The notes under the pieces: generated by a model
Database searches by the model: none
What the model was told of the DNA's origin: nothing
What the model saw: only the letters and a program-made list of their open reading frames with translations
DNA from: Anaerococcus provencensis
GTDB lineage: Bacteria > Bacillota > Clostridia > Tissierellales > Peptoniphilaceae
Reading direction: 5' to 3'
Assembly: GCF_000312365.2 (NCBI RefSeq)
Contig: NZ_HG003685.1
Location: 1 to 39,803, forward strand
Length of the DNA stretch: 39,803 nucleotides
Shown: one piece after another, positions 31,882 to 38,617 of the stretch
Layout of the letters: each line of letters starts with the position of its first letter
Position numbering within the stretch: position 1 is the first letter of the stretch
Translations under genes and position numbers: made by a program

Positions 31882-32297
31882 AAATGGATGAAATAAATTA
31901 TCAAACATTTGATACTGAACTGATAAATCAAGTGTTAAGTATCTATGAAAAAAACGGATGGACAGCCTATCTTGATGATGTAGAAAAACTAAAAAGATCA
32001 TTTAAAAATTCAATATATGTACTTGGAGCATTTGACGATGGATTACTTGTCGGATTTATCAGATGTGTAGGTGATGGTGAACATATAGTCTTTATCCAGG
32101 ATTTAATTGTAGATCCTGATTATTATAGGCAAGGAATAGGGAAAAAACTATACAGCCTAGTCTCTAATCATTTCAAAGATGTAAGAACGTTTATGCTAAT
32201 AACGGATGCTGATGATATCAGGTCAAATTCTTTTTACCAAGCTATGGGAATGACCGATAATAATAAAACTTGTCCATTAAAAACATATATAAGATAA
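31878..32297 (+). CDS. Small GNAT N-acetyltransferase
   Basis: A 139-residue single-domain GNAT. IVFIQDLIVDPDYYRQGIGKKLYSLVSNHF carries the acetyl-CoA loop YRQGIG, and FYQAMGMTDN closes the fold. Its start overlaps the oxidoreductase stop, so it is in the same operon. Target unknown. Confidence 0.85.
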   Translation: MKMDEINYQTFDTELINQVLSIYEKNGWTAYLDDVEKLKRSFKNSIYVLGAFDDGLLVGFIRCVGDGEHIVFIQDLIVDPDYYRQGIGKKLYSLVSNHFKDVRTFMLITDADDIRSNSFYQAMGMTDNNKTCPLKTYIR

Positions 32298-32315
32298 AAT
32301 TAGAAGAGGGAAAAT

Positions 32316-32804
32316 ATGAAAGAAGAAAAACAAAACAAAGTAGCTATCCAAGACACCTACGGTGAACGTTTCCAACATTGCTGGGGATGTGGAGTACAAA
32401 ATGAAACTGGTATGCATTTGAAATCTTATCCAAGCGAAGATGGAAAAAGTGTGATTTGTAAGGTCATTCCAGATGAGAAATTTACAGGAGGAGTACCTCA
32501 AAACCTCTTCGGTGGTATGATTGCAATGATATTTGATTGCCATGGAACTGCCTCAGCAGCATACTTCAATCACAAAAACAAGGGATTAGAACTTACAGAA
32601 GAAACTGTAATTGGAAGATATATAACCGCAAGACTAGAAGTAGACTTCAAAAAGCCAGTACCAATGAATGAAGAAATAACTGTAATATCAACTTTAGAAG
32701 AGATTACCGACAGAAAAGCCATAGTAAATATGACCATGGAAGTTCGTGGAGAAAAGAGAGCAGAATCAAGAATTATTGCAGTTAGTGTGAAGGATAATAT
32801 GTAG
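32316..32804 (+). CDS. PaaI-type hotdog-fold thioesterase
   Basis: A 162-residue hotdog protein. HCWGCGVQNETGMHLKSY is the recurring N-terminal Cys-rich motif of this subgroup. FTGGVPQNLFGGMIAMIFDCHGTASA supplies the catalytic-helix region (Asp on the long helix) and the second half has YITARLEVDFKKPVPMNEEITV. It would hydrolyse an acyl-CoA; the acyl group is unknown. Being in the run that starts with a CoA hydrolase suggests shared acyl-CoA turnover. Ribosome site AGAGGG. Confidence 0.88.
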   Translation: MKEEKQNKVAIQDTYGERFQHCWGCGVQNETGMHLKSYPSEDGKSVICKVIPDEKFTGGVPQNLFGGMIAMIFDCHGTASAAYFNHKNKGLELTEETVIGRYITARLEVDFKKPVPMNEEITVISTLEEITDRKAIVNMTMEVRGEKRAESRIIAVSVKDNM

Positions 32805-32813
32805 GAGGTAAAA

Positions 32814-33314
32814 ATGAACAAAGAAGAGGTATTTAAATTTTTGGATTCAAAGGGAATTGAATATGTGAGATTAGATCATGAGCCAGTCTATTCTATGGAC
32901 GACTTGGTAGGCATGGATTTGCCTGTAACTAACGCTGATGCCAAAAATGTATTTGTTTATGACAAAAAGAATGATAAATATTATTTAATAACTGTTCATG
33001 GGGATAAAAAAGCGAATCTTAAAAAATTCAAGAAAGATCATGGCATAAAATCCCTAAACTTTGCTGACAATGAACAATTAGCTGAAGTTCTAAATGTAGT
33101 TCAAGGTTCAGTAAGCCCATTAAGCATATTAAACGAGAAAGACCACAAAGTAGAATTTTATTTAGACAAATATTTTGACAAGGAAGACCAATTAATAGCC
33201 TGCCATCCAAATGAAAATACAGCCACAATTTGGCTTAAAGTGACAGATTTGATGGATTTAATAAGAGAAAATGGCAATGAAGCTAATTTCTTTTCTAACA
33301 TAGATTTATTTTAA
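32814..33314 (+). CDS. Aminoacyl-tRNA(Pro) deacylase, YbaK/ProX family
   Basis: A 166-residue trans-editing protein. EYVRLDHEPVYSMDDLV, ADAKNVFVYDKKNDKYYLITVHGDKK with the catalytic Lys (AKN), and VQGSVSPLSILNEKDHKVEFYLDK match ProXp-ala-type enzymes, which hydrolyse Ala-tRNA(Pro) mischarged by prolyl-tRNA synthetase. The length is normal. It has AGGAGG and follows the thioesterase gene by 9 bases. Confidence 0.88.
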   Translation: MNKEEVFKFLDSKGIEYVRLDHEPVYSMDDLVGMDLPVTNADAKNVFVYDKKNDKYYLITVHGDKKANLKKFKKDHGIKSLNFADNEQLAEVLNVVQGSVSPLSILNEKDHKVEFYLDKYFDKEDQLIACHPNENTATIWLKVTDLMDLIRENGNEANFFSNIDLF

Positions 33315-33332
33315 CAAGTGGTGCTTAGAAAA

Positions 33333-33800
33333 ATGGAAATAAAAGTAATAGAAGTAAAAGAACCTAGTAAAAAGGAGACTATTGCTAGAGAAATTCTTTT
33401 TAGTCTCCCGGAATGGTTTGGTATGCCAGAATCTATTGAAAATTATATAAAAGATTCTAGGGATATGCCATACCTTGTTGCCTATATTGATAGCAAGCTA
33501 GCTGGCTTTATTGTTTTAAATTCAACAAGCCCAGATACTGCAGACATATTTGTAATGGGTATCAAAAAAGAATTTCATAGGAAAGGAATTGGAAGAAAAC
33601 TTAATGAAGCCTATGAAAGAATGGCTAAAGAATTAGGATTTTCATATTCACAAGTTAAGACTGTTCAAAGTGGACACTACCCTGAATACGATATAACAAA
33701 TGATTTTTATAAGGCTATGGGCTATGTTGAACTTGAATGCTTCCCTGACATGTGGGATAGCTGGAATCCCTGCCAGATTTATATAAAAGATATCAAATAG
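33333..33800 (+). CDS. GNAT N-acetyltransferase
   Basis: A 155-residue GNAT. ADIFVMGIKKEFHRKGIGRKLNEAYERMAKELG holds the acetyl-CoA loop HRKGIG, followed by NDFYKAMGYVELECF. ATG 33333 is taken rather than the tandem GTGs at 33318 and 33321, which lie 3-6 bases from the preceding stop; the ribosome site is weak either way. The extended tail DMWDSWNPCQIYIK is found in a small-molecule acetyltransferase subgroup. Substrate unknown. Confidence 0.82.
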   Translation: MEIKVIEVKEPSKKETIAREILFSLPEWFGMPESIENYIKDSRDMPYLVAYIDSKLAGFIVLNSTSPDTADIFVMGIKKEFHRKGIGRKLNEAYERMAKELGFSYSQVKTVQSGHYPEYDITNDFYKAMGYVELECFPDMWDSWNPCQIYIKDIK

Positions 33801-33823
33801 TTAATAATGATAGGGGAGACTTT

Positions 33824-34348
33824 ATGAGTAATTATCTTATAAGAGAAGCAAAAAAGGAAGATGCAGAGAAAGTTCTTCGCTATATTAAGATAGTTGGAGG
33901 TCAAACTAACAATCTTACTTTCGGAAGTGAGGGAATAGATCTCACAATTGATGAAGAAGAAAAAATTTTAGAGAATATATATAATAGTGATAAATCAATA
34001 TTTTTACTTGTATGCCTTGAAGATGACATTATAGGTATTGGAAATATTTCTGCCAACAGCAAAAATAGGATGAAGCATAAGGCGGCTTTAGGTATTTCAA
34101 TTAAAAGAGAATATTGGGGCCAGGGGATTGGACAGGATTTATTAACTAAATTAATAAAATTTTCCAAACAATCAGGTCTTGAAGCAATAGAATTAAGAGT
34201 TAGAAGTGATAATGAGAGAGCTATCAATCTATACAACAAATTTGATTTCAAAAAGACTGGAACTATACCATTAGATATGAAAATTGAAGGTGAGTATTTT
34301 GATACGGACTATATGTTTTTAGATTTAAGATCAAATTACAATCTATAG
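33824..34348 (+). CDS. GNAT N-acetyltransferase
   Basis: A 174-residue GNAT. YLIREAKKEDAEKVLRYI opens the fold, LGISIKREYWGQGIGQDLLTKLIKF carries the acetyl-CoA loop WGQGIG, and SDNERAINLYNKFDFKKTGTIP closes it. Ribosome site GGGGAG. It is the third of four GNAT genes within 3 kb. Substrate unknown. Confidence 0.86.
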   Translation: MSNYLIREAKKEDAEKVLRYIKIVGGQTNNLTFGSEGIDLTIDEEEKILENIYNSDKSIFLLVCLEDDIIGIGNISANSKNRMKHKAALGISIKREYWGQGIGQDLLTKLIKFSKQSGLEAIELRVRSDNERAINLYNKFDFKKTGTIPLDMKIEGEYFDTDYMFLDLRSNYNL

Positions 34349-34359
34349 GGTATAATAAG

Positions 34360-34794
34360 ATGATTAAAGTAGCGAATAAAAATGATTCAAAAACAATAGC
34401 TCAAATGGCAATAAAAATATGGGACAATGACTCGATAGAAGAATTAGAAAAAGAGTTTGATGATTTTGTCGATGATCCTAATATGGCAAGTTTTATCAAA
34501 TATTTAGATGGTAAAGCTATTGGATTTGCCAATGCTTCTATCCGTTATGATTATGTAGAAGGTTGTGAATCTTCTCCGATTGGATATCTTGAAGGTGTAT
34601 TTATTGACGATAATTATAGAAACAATAATTACGCTCGCCAATTGGTAGAAGCTTGTGAAAATTGGGCGAAATCGTTTGGGATAAAGGAATTTGCGAGTGA
34701 TTGTGAATTGTCTAATTTAGACAGTCTTGCTTTTCATCTGGCCATTGGATTTAGCGAGGCAAATAGAATAATTTGTTTTAAGAAAGATGTGTAA
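34360..34794 (+). CDS. AAC(6')-I-like acetyltransferase
   Basis: A 144-residue GNAT. IRYDYVEGCESSPIGYLEGVFI and EFASDCELSNLDSLAFHLAIGF line up with the ESSPVGFLEGW and ELASD segments of chromosomal aminoglycoside 6'-N-acetyltransferases of the AAC(6')-Iz type. The acetyl-CoA loop is YRNNNYA, where most GNATs have Gly at the fourth position, so activity may differ. Modification of aminoglycosides or a native sugar-amine is possible; resistance cannot be claimed from sequence. It is 11 bases after another GNAT gene. Confidence 0.78.
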   Translation: MIKVANKNDSKTIAQMAIKIWDNDSIEELEKEFDDFVDDPNMASFIKYLDGKAIGFANASIRYDYVEGCESSPIGYLEGVFIDDNYRNNNYARQLVEACENWAKSFGIKEFASDCELSNLDSLAFHLAIGFSEANRIICFKKDV

Positions 34795-34808
34795 AATAGG
34801 AGGATTTT

Positions 34809-34973
34809 ATGGATAGCAAAATGGGGACTTGGGTAGGTTTGGGTTTGGCGCTTGGTGCATCAATTGGTTCGGCTAGAGGAAATGTACCGGTAGGTATCGG
34901 AGTGGGGCTTCTCTTAGGTGTAGTTGTAGGAATTATAAATTCCAAACAAGAAGATAAAAATAAAAAGGAATAA
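34809..34973 (+). CDS. 54-residue Gly-rich single-membrane-span protein
   Basis: A short frame with a strong AGGAGG site 6-7 bases before the ATG. The peptide MDSKMGTWVGLGLALGASIG and the following segment (VPVGIGVGLLLGVVVGII) form two hydrophobic Gly-rich stretches with GxxxG-like spacing, then a Lys-rich tail (SKQEDKNKKE). It may form a glycine-zipper or holin-like membrane peptide; no family is recognised. It lies 14 bases after the AAC(6')-like gene. Confidence 0.7.
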   Translation: MDSKMGTWVGLGLALGASIGSARGNVPVGIGVGLLLGVVVGIINSKQEDKNKKE

Positions 34974-34982
34974 ATTTTTTAT

Positions 34983-35011
34983 TTGATAAGTGACACCGTG
35001 TCACTTATAAT
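34983..35011 (+). promoter_or_regulatory. TetR-type operator covering a promoter
   Basis: TTGATA (34983-34988), a 17-base spacer and TATAAT (35006-35011) form a strong promoter. A perfect inverted repeat with 11-base arms, ATAAGTGACAC (34986-34996) and GTGTCACTTAT (34998-35008) around one C, spans from the -35 into the -10. This is the classic site for an autoregulating TetR-family repressor, whose gene remnant follows. Confidence 0.85.
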
Positions 35012-35044
35012 ATTCTAGTGACATTTCGCAATTTTAAGGAGACT

Positions 35045-35451
35045 ATGTTGGCAAAGGATACTTTTTATAATCTAGAAGAAGAAAAAAGGGCGAAAATTAC
35101 AGAAGTTCTTATATCAGAATTTTCCCAAAAACCATTTGCTGATGTTAGCGTAAAAACTATCGTTGAAAGGCTGGGAATAGCCCGTGGAAGCTTCTACCAG
35201 TATTTTGAAGACCTAGAAAGATTCTTATTTTTATATCCTAGATTCCAAATGTTCAATATCTTATATTTGGTTTTTGTTTTATAGAAAAGATTTCCAATAT
35301 AGATGGCACCCAAATAAGCAAGGCATATTATTATCCAAATCCAGATGTTGACGAGGATTACTTTATAATTAATGTCGGATCTTTTATTTTTGATAGGATC
35401 TCAGAGATTATAAAAAACAAATTGAAAGAAGAGAATAATGGATTTATTTAA
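35045..35451 (+). pseudogene. Frameshifted TetR-family regulator
   Basis: The first part is a normal TetR DNA-binding domain (FYNLEEEKRAKITEVLISEF, KTIVERLGIARGSFYQYFEDLERF), then the frame runs into a meaningless tail and stops at 35282-35284. A second frame near 35230 continues FYILDSK, as family members do after YFEDLE. A third frame (35287-35451) reads a plausible C-terminal segment (SNIDGTQISKAYYYPNPDVD to FIINVGSFIFDRISEIIKNK). At least two frameshifts break the gene, and the usual 190-residue protein cannot be made. The start is ATG 35045 or TTG 35048 next to AAGGAG. The operator upstream is still perfect. Confidence 0.8.
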
Positions 35452-35902
35452 AGAATTTTTGAGAAAAACTGGCATAGGAATAAAAGAATATATAAAATCA
35501 TCTTTGATAACATCAGCTATATGCTTTGCATTGCTATTATTTGGTCTATACATAGGAAATGTGCCGTATTTTGGTCTCGTGGCCTTTGCCATTGCAGTAA
35601 TTGATATGTTACCAGTCTTAGGCTCGGGAATAATTCTCATACCTTGGTCAATAATAGCCTTTGTTCAAACTAATAATAAGCTAGCTTTTATTTTAATAAT
35701 TATATTTATCTTATCCTTTGTGATTGAACAAGTACTTCAACCATTAATCTTTGGAAAGAGTGTGGGTTTAAAACCTATCTATACCTTACTTATCACAATT
35801 ATATCCATGATTATATTTTCTCCTGCCCTGGGTGCAATAATAGGATCTATAATTTCAATTATAATAGCTGTGATAATAGATATGAAAAACTCTCGTAGCT
35901 AG
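35438..35902 (+). CDS. AI-2E-type membrane protein, C-terminal half only
   Basis: A 154-residue protein with four or five membrane segments. VAFAIAVIDMLPVLGSGIILIPWSIIAF and VIEQVLQPLIFGKSVGLKPIYTLLI are signature blocks of the AI-2E/UPF0118 transporter family (PF01594). The family is usually about 350 residues; this frame covers only the last 40-45 percent. The ATG overlaps the end of the tetR remnant by 14 bases, so the two may have been coupled before decay, or the full gene was cut down by deletion. Exporter activity is doubtful. Confidence 0.65.
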   Translation: MDLFKEFLRKTGIGIKEYIKSSLITSAICFALLLFGLYIGNVPYFGLVAFAIAVIDMLPVLGSGIILIPWSIIAFVQTNNKLAFILIIIFILSFVIEQVLQPLIFGKSVGLKPIYTLLITIISMIIFSPALGAIIGSIISIIIAVIIDMKNSRS

Positions 35903-35911
35903 CGGGAGTTT
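35887..35911. terminator. Bidirectional terminator between convergent genes
   Basis: AAACTCTCG (35887-35895) pairs with CGGGAGTTT (35903-35911) with one G-U, loop of 7 bases. It overlaps the AI-2E-type stop codon and touches the stop of the minus-strand radical SAM gene; A and T runs flank it on the respective strands. Confidence 0.7.
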
Positions 35912-36800
35912 ACATGGCAATTCTTTGGTTGGTCATATCTAAGACTTTCGGGTCTATAGTTTCTAAGGCATTTTTCAATTTGTCTATCATTATATCTTTT
36001 TTATCCAAATGACCACTTACATTTACCATATTTACCATATGCCCAGATGAATACAATACTGTATCTGGCAAGTCTAGGTTTTCAAGAAGCGCAATTTGTT
36101 CTTCCAAATTTTCTCTGTTTGTAGTTTCTACAAATTCTCCGCGTTCTCTCATATAATATAGTGGAGATCCTTCCATAACAGCAGTACTCATCACATATAC
36201 TCCAACTGGAGGATAGTAATTTAGAACTTTGGCAGTTTCTATAGCATTTTCTTTTGATTTTCCAGCGCCAGCTATGCCTTGCATTATTATTGCATGGTAG
36301 TCAATTTCAGCAGATTTCATCTTATCTAGGCCCCTGTAATATCCATCCAAATCAGTTCCTTTATTGATATAATCTAAAACTTTTTGATAACCTGTTTCAA
36401 CACCAAACCACAGTTCATTGTAACCAGCTTCCTTAAGTTTTATCATATCTTCTTTGGACTTATTCTCTAAATTATAAAAAGAGCAATAAGCGGTTATGGT
36501 TTCTACTTCTGGTATGTGTTTTTTTATTAATTGAGAGATTTTAAGCAATCTTTCAGTCTCTAAAACAAATGGATCTCCATTTAATAAATATATCCTATCC
36601 ATAGGCTTAAATGCTCTCATTGGAGACTTTGATAATTCTATTATATCTTCTTCAACATCTTCTAATGGTGAGATGCCAAATTTTGTTTTATTGTACATTG
36701 TGCAAAAAGCACACTTATTGTGTGAACACCCGTATGTTACTTCCAAAAGCGGAGTATAAGCTTCTAGGGGTGGTCTGTATACTTGTCCTGTGTAATGCAT
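35910..36800 (-). CDS. Radical SAM protein with CX4CX2C cluster motif
   Basis: A 296-residue protein. YGCSHNKCAFCTMYNKTKFG gives three Cys as C-x4-C-x2-C, not the canonical C-x3-C-x2-C, and it is followed by LNGDPFVL (SAM amine contact) and ELWFGVETGYQKVLDYINKG. The HNKCxFC form with following MY is seen in a recognised subgroup of COG1032-like radical SAM enzymes. No B12-binding or extra Fe-S domain is visible. Start ATG at 36800 has AAGGA on the minus strand. It is convergent with the AI-2E gene and monocistronic. Substrate unknown. Confidence 0.85.
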   Translation of the reverse strand: MHYTGQVYRPPLEAYTPLLEVTYGCSHNKCAFCTMYNKTKFGISPLEDVEEDIIELSKSPMRAFKPMDRIYLLNGDPFVLETERLLKISQLIKKHIPEVETITAYCSFYNLENKSKEDMIKLKEAGYNELWFGVETGYQKVLDYINKGTDLDGYYRGLDKMKSAEIDYHAIIMQGIAGAGKSKENAIETAKVLNYYPPVGVYVMSTAVMEGSPLYYMRERGEFVETTNRENLEEQIALLENLDLPDTVLYSSGHMVNMVNVSGHLDKKDIMIDKLKNALETIDPKVLDMTNQRIAM

Positions 36801-36822
36801 ATTATTCCTTATATAATGTATT

Positions 36823-36843
36823 TAGGTTGTTAAAGGTAACCTA
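36823..36843. repeat. Inverted repeat upstream of the radical SAM gene
   Basis: TAGGTT (36823-36828) and AACCTA (36838-36843) form a dyad about 25-40 bases before the radical SAM start on the minus strand; it could be an operator. It may also mark the left flank of the IS110 element. Confidence 0.35.
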
Positions 36844-36900
36844 TAACCCTTTTTCGACTAAGTATTATTCAGTTTTACTGTATAATATTGTTAATAGATA

Positions 36901-37020
36901 GAGTGTACTCGTTCCTTCCTTGAGATTTAATCTCGTACTTGAAAGAGTGAGTCCTCTAATCTTTTAACTGTTTACGAATAAGTTAGATGTTGACCCTTTC
37001 AGGGTACTTCGTATATACCA
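36901..37020 (+). ncRNA. Candidate bridge RNA region of the IS110 element
   Basis: No protein is encoded between the TATAAT and the transposase. Visible structure: hairpin GAGATT/AATCTC (36922-36934); a stem TACGAA (36973-36978) with TTCGTA (37008-37013) enclosing hairpin ACCCT-TTC-AGGGT (36993-37005). TTAACTGTTTAC at 36964-36975 recurs beyond the transposase gene. IS110-family elements such as IS621 encode a bridge RNA here whose loops match target and donor DNA. That identity is inferred from position and structure; the transcript ends are unknown. Confidence 0.5.
36964..36975 (+). repeat. 12-bp repeat, copy 1 (in candidate bridge RNA)
   Basis: TTAACTGTTTAC, identical to 38261-38272 on the other side of the transposase gene. 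Similarity continues for 4 more bases (RAAT). Confidence 0.8.
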
Positions 37021-37071
37021 TAAGGCAGTAACGTTATTAGATTTTGAGGTGTCTATCTAAAATACTTTTTT

Positions 37072-38253
37072 ATGAGGTTTCAATTGTTTTATTTAGGTAT
37101 TGATATTGGTAAAAATACTCATGTTGCTTCATTAGTTGATGACAAGAAAAAAGTTATTTTTAAAGCTTTTTCTTTTTCAAATTCCATTGATGGTGCTGAG
37201 AGTTTAATCCTTAAACTAGAAACTTTCAAAAATGAACTTGAAGTTGGTATGGAAGCTACTGGTCATTATTGGTTATCTCTATACTCTTATCTTGTTGAAA
37301 AAAACTTTACTGTTCGTGTTATCAATCCAATCCAAACTGACGGTTGGCGATGCGGTGTAGAAATCAGAAAGAGAAAAACTGATATTATTGATTCTCTTTT
37401 AATAGCTGATCTTCTTAGATATGGAGATTTCGTTGAGACTTCACTTTCTAATGAAGATTATTTGTCTTTGAGAAATCTTTCCAGATTTAGGTCCTACCTC
37501 ATTTCTTCAATTGGTGATCTTAAAAGAAAAACTATTGCACTTTTAGATCAAGTTTTCCCTGAATATGCCTCTTCTTTTAGTAATATTTTTGGGAAGACCT
37601 CTAAGGAAATTCTTTCAAATTTCTCTACTCCTTCTGATTTTGAGGATATTAATTCTGATGGTTTGAATACTTTTCTTGAGTATGTTACTAGGAAAAACTA
37701 TGCTTCTAAGAAGATTGATGAGCTTTCTAAAAAGGCTTCTTCTTCTTTTGGTATTAATTTCTGCCTGGACTCATTTAGTCTTCAGATCAAAATGCTTATT
37801 GAGCAAATTTCTTTTATTCAAAATCAGGTTTCTGATGTTGAGAATGAAATTGAGGTTTTACTTGAAAAACTTAATTCTCCAATTACTACTATTCCAGGTA
37901 TCGGTTCTGTTAATGCAGCTACTATATTAGGTGAGATTGGTGATATTAAAAGATTTTCTAATCCTTCTAAACTTGTCGCTTATGCTGGTTTGGATGCTAG
38001 CGTTTCTCAGTCTGGAGAATATGAATCTACTTACAATCATATGAGTAAAAGAGGTTCTCCTTACTTAAGGCGTGCTCTTTTTCAATCCGCTCTTAGAGCT
38101 GAATTTTGTGACCCTGTTTTTTCTGATTATTATCAGAAGAAAATCAGTGAAGGCAAGCATCATTTAGTTGCTACCAATGCAGTTGCTAGAAAGCTTTGTC
38201 ATACTATTTTTGCTGTTCTTACTAAGAATGAACCTTATCAAGTGCAGAGTTAG
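37072..38253 (+). CDS. IS110-family transposase
   Basis: A 393-residue DEDD transposase. The RuvC-like N-terminal domain has LGIDIGKNTHVASLVD (first Asp), EVGMEATGHYW (Glu) and RKRKTDIIDSLLIADLL (paired Asp). The C-terminal Transposase_20 region has TTIPGIGSVNAATILGEIGD, LVAYAGLDASVSQSGEYES and MSKRGSPYLRRALFQSA, with the candidate nucleophilic Ser in the SQSG segment. It recombines circular donor DNA into targets using a structured RNA in characterised members. The frame is intact and full length. Codon use is T-rich, unlike neighbouring host genes. Confidence 0.95.
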   Translation: MRFQLFYLGIDIGKNTHVASLVDDKKKVIFKAFSFSNSIDGAESLILKLETFKNELEVGMEATGHYWLSLYSYLVEKNFTVRVINPIQTDGWRCGVEIRKRKTDIIDSLLIADLLRYGDFVETSLSNEDYLSLRNLSRFRSYLISSIGDLKRKTIALLDQVFPEYASSFSNIFGKTSKEILSNFSTPSDFEDINSDGLNTFLEYVTRKNYASKKIDELSKKASSSFGINFCLDSFSLQIKMLIEQISFIQNQVSDVENEIEVLLEKLNSPITTIPGIGSVNAATILGEIGDIKRFSNPSKLVAYAGLDASVSQSGEYESTYNHMSKRGSPYLRRALFQSALRAEFCDPVFSDYYQKKISEGKHHLVATNAVARKLCHTIFAVLTKNEPYQVQS

Positions 38254-38260
38254 TTTTTGC

Positions 38261-38272
38261 TTAACTGTTTAC
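38261..38272 (+). repeat. 12-bp repeat, copy 2 (near IS110 right end)
   Basis: TTAACTGTTTAC, identical to 36964-36975. A copy inside the leader and a copy at the element end is the pattern expected if a guide loop recognises the donor end. Confidence 0.8.
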
Positions 38273-38276
38273 AAAT

Positions 38277-38350
38277 TTTTGAAAAAGGTTCTGTAAATGA
38301 CGAGCTTTGCTCGGGCGTAGCCTTTACCATTTACTGGTTCTTTTGAAAAA
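38277..38350. repeat. Cloverleaf-like palindromic element between direct repeats
   Basis: TTTTGAAAAA at 38277-38286 is repeated at 38341-38350. Between them GTAAATG (38293-38299) pairs with CATTTAC (38328-38334), enclosing hairpins CGAGC-TTT-GCTCG (38301-38313) and GGC-GTA-GCC (38314-38322). GGTTCT flanks both sides as well. It could belong to the IS right end or be a REP-like sequence next to the insertion. Confidence 0.6.
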
Positions 38351-38617
38351 ATACAATTTCACTAGCAAAAACTTTATGATCCCTATTTTTAATCTTAAAC
38401 TTTAGGGTGCTTTTTCATGCTTATTTTTATTCATTTTTTATCAATATCTTTACTTATATTTTCTTTGTTTCACCTCTTGACTTTTAATAGTTAGTCTTTC
38501 TTTTAACATACTATACTATATATAAATTATACTTACATTGACTAAAGATTATATAGACTAATTTTAAAATTGTGATAAAATATAAAATATTGAAATGTAT
38601 CTGAAAAGGGGGATTTC
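38351..38617. other. AT-rich gene-free stretch before the DegV gene
   Basis: No reading frame of note and no clear hairpin. It must hold the promoter for the DegV-family gene; TTGACT at 38538 is a possible -35, but no good -10 is at the right distance. Confidence 0.4.

Larger units (their letters stand above)
36880..38275 (+). mobile_element. IS110-family insertion sequence (ends approximate)
   Basis: The element consists of a structured non-coding leader of about 190 bases, a transposase gene and a short 3' flank. IS110 elements lack clear terminal inverted repeats and target duplications, so the borders are estimates: a TATAAT (36881-36886) lies near the left end, and the shared 12-bp TTAACTGTTTAC near 38261-38272 marks the right side. 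A long left and short right non-coding part fits the IS110 rather than the IS1111 subgroup. Confidence 0.75.

Noticed and set aside
36611..36901. Plus-strand 96-codon frame opposite the radical SAM start
   Set aside because: It runs antisense to the N-terminal Cys motif and its intergenic part has no protein-like character.
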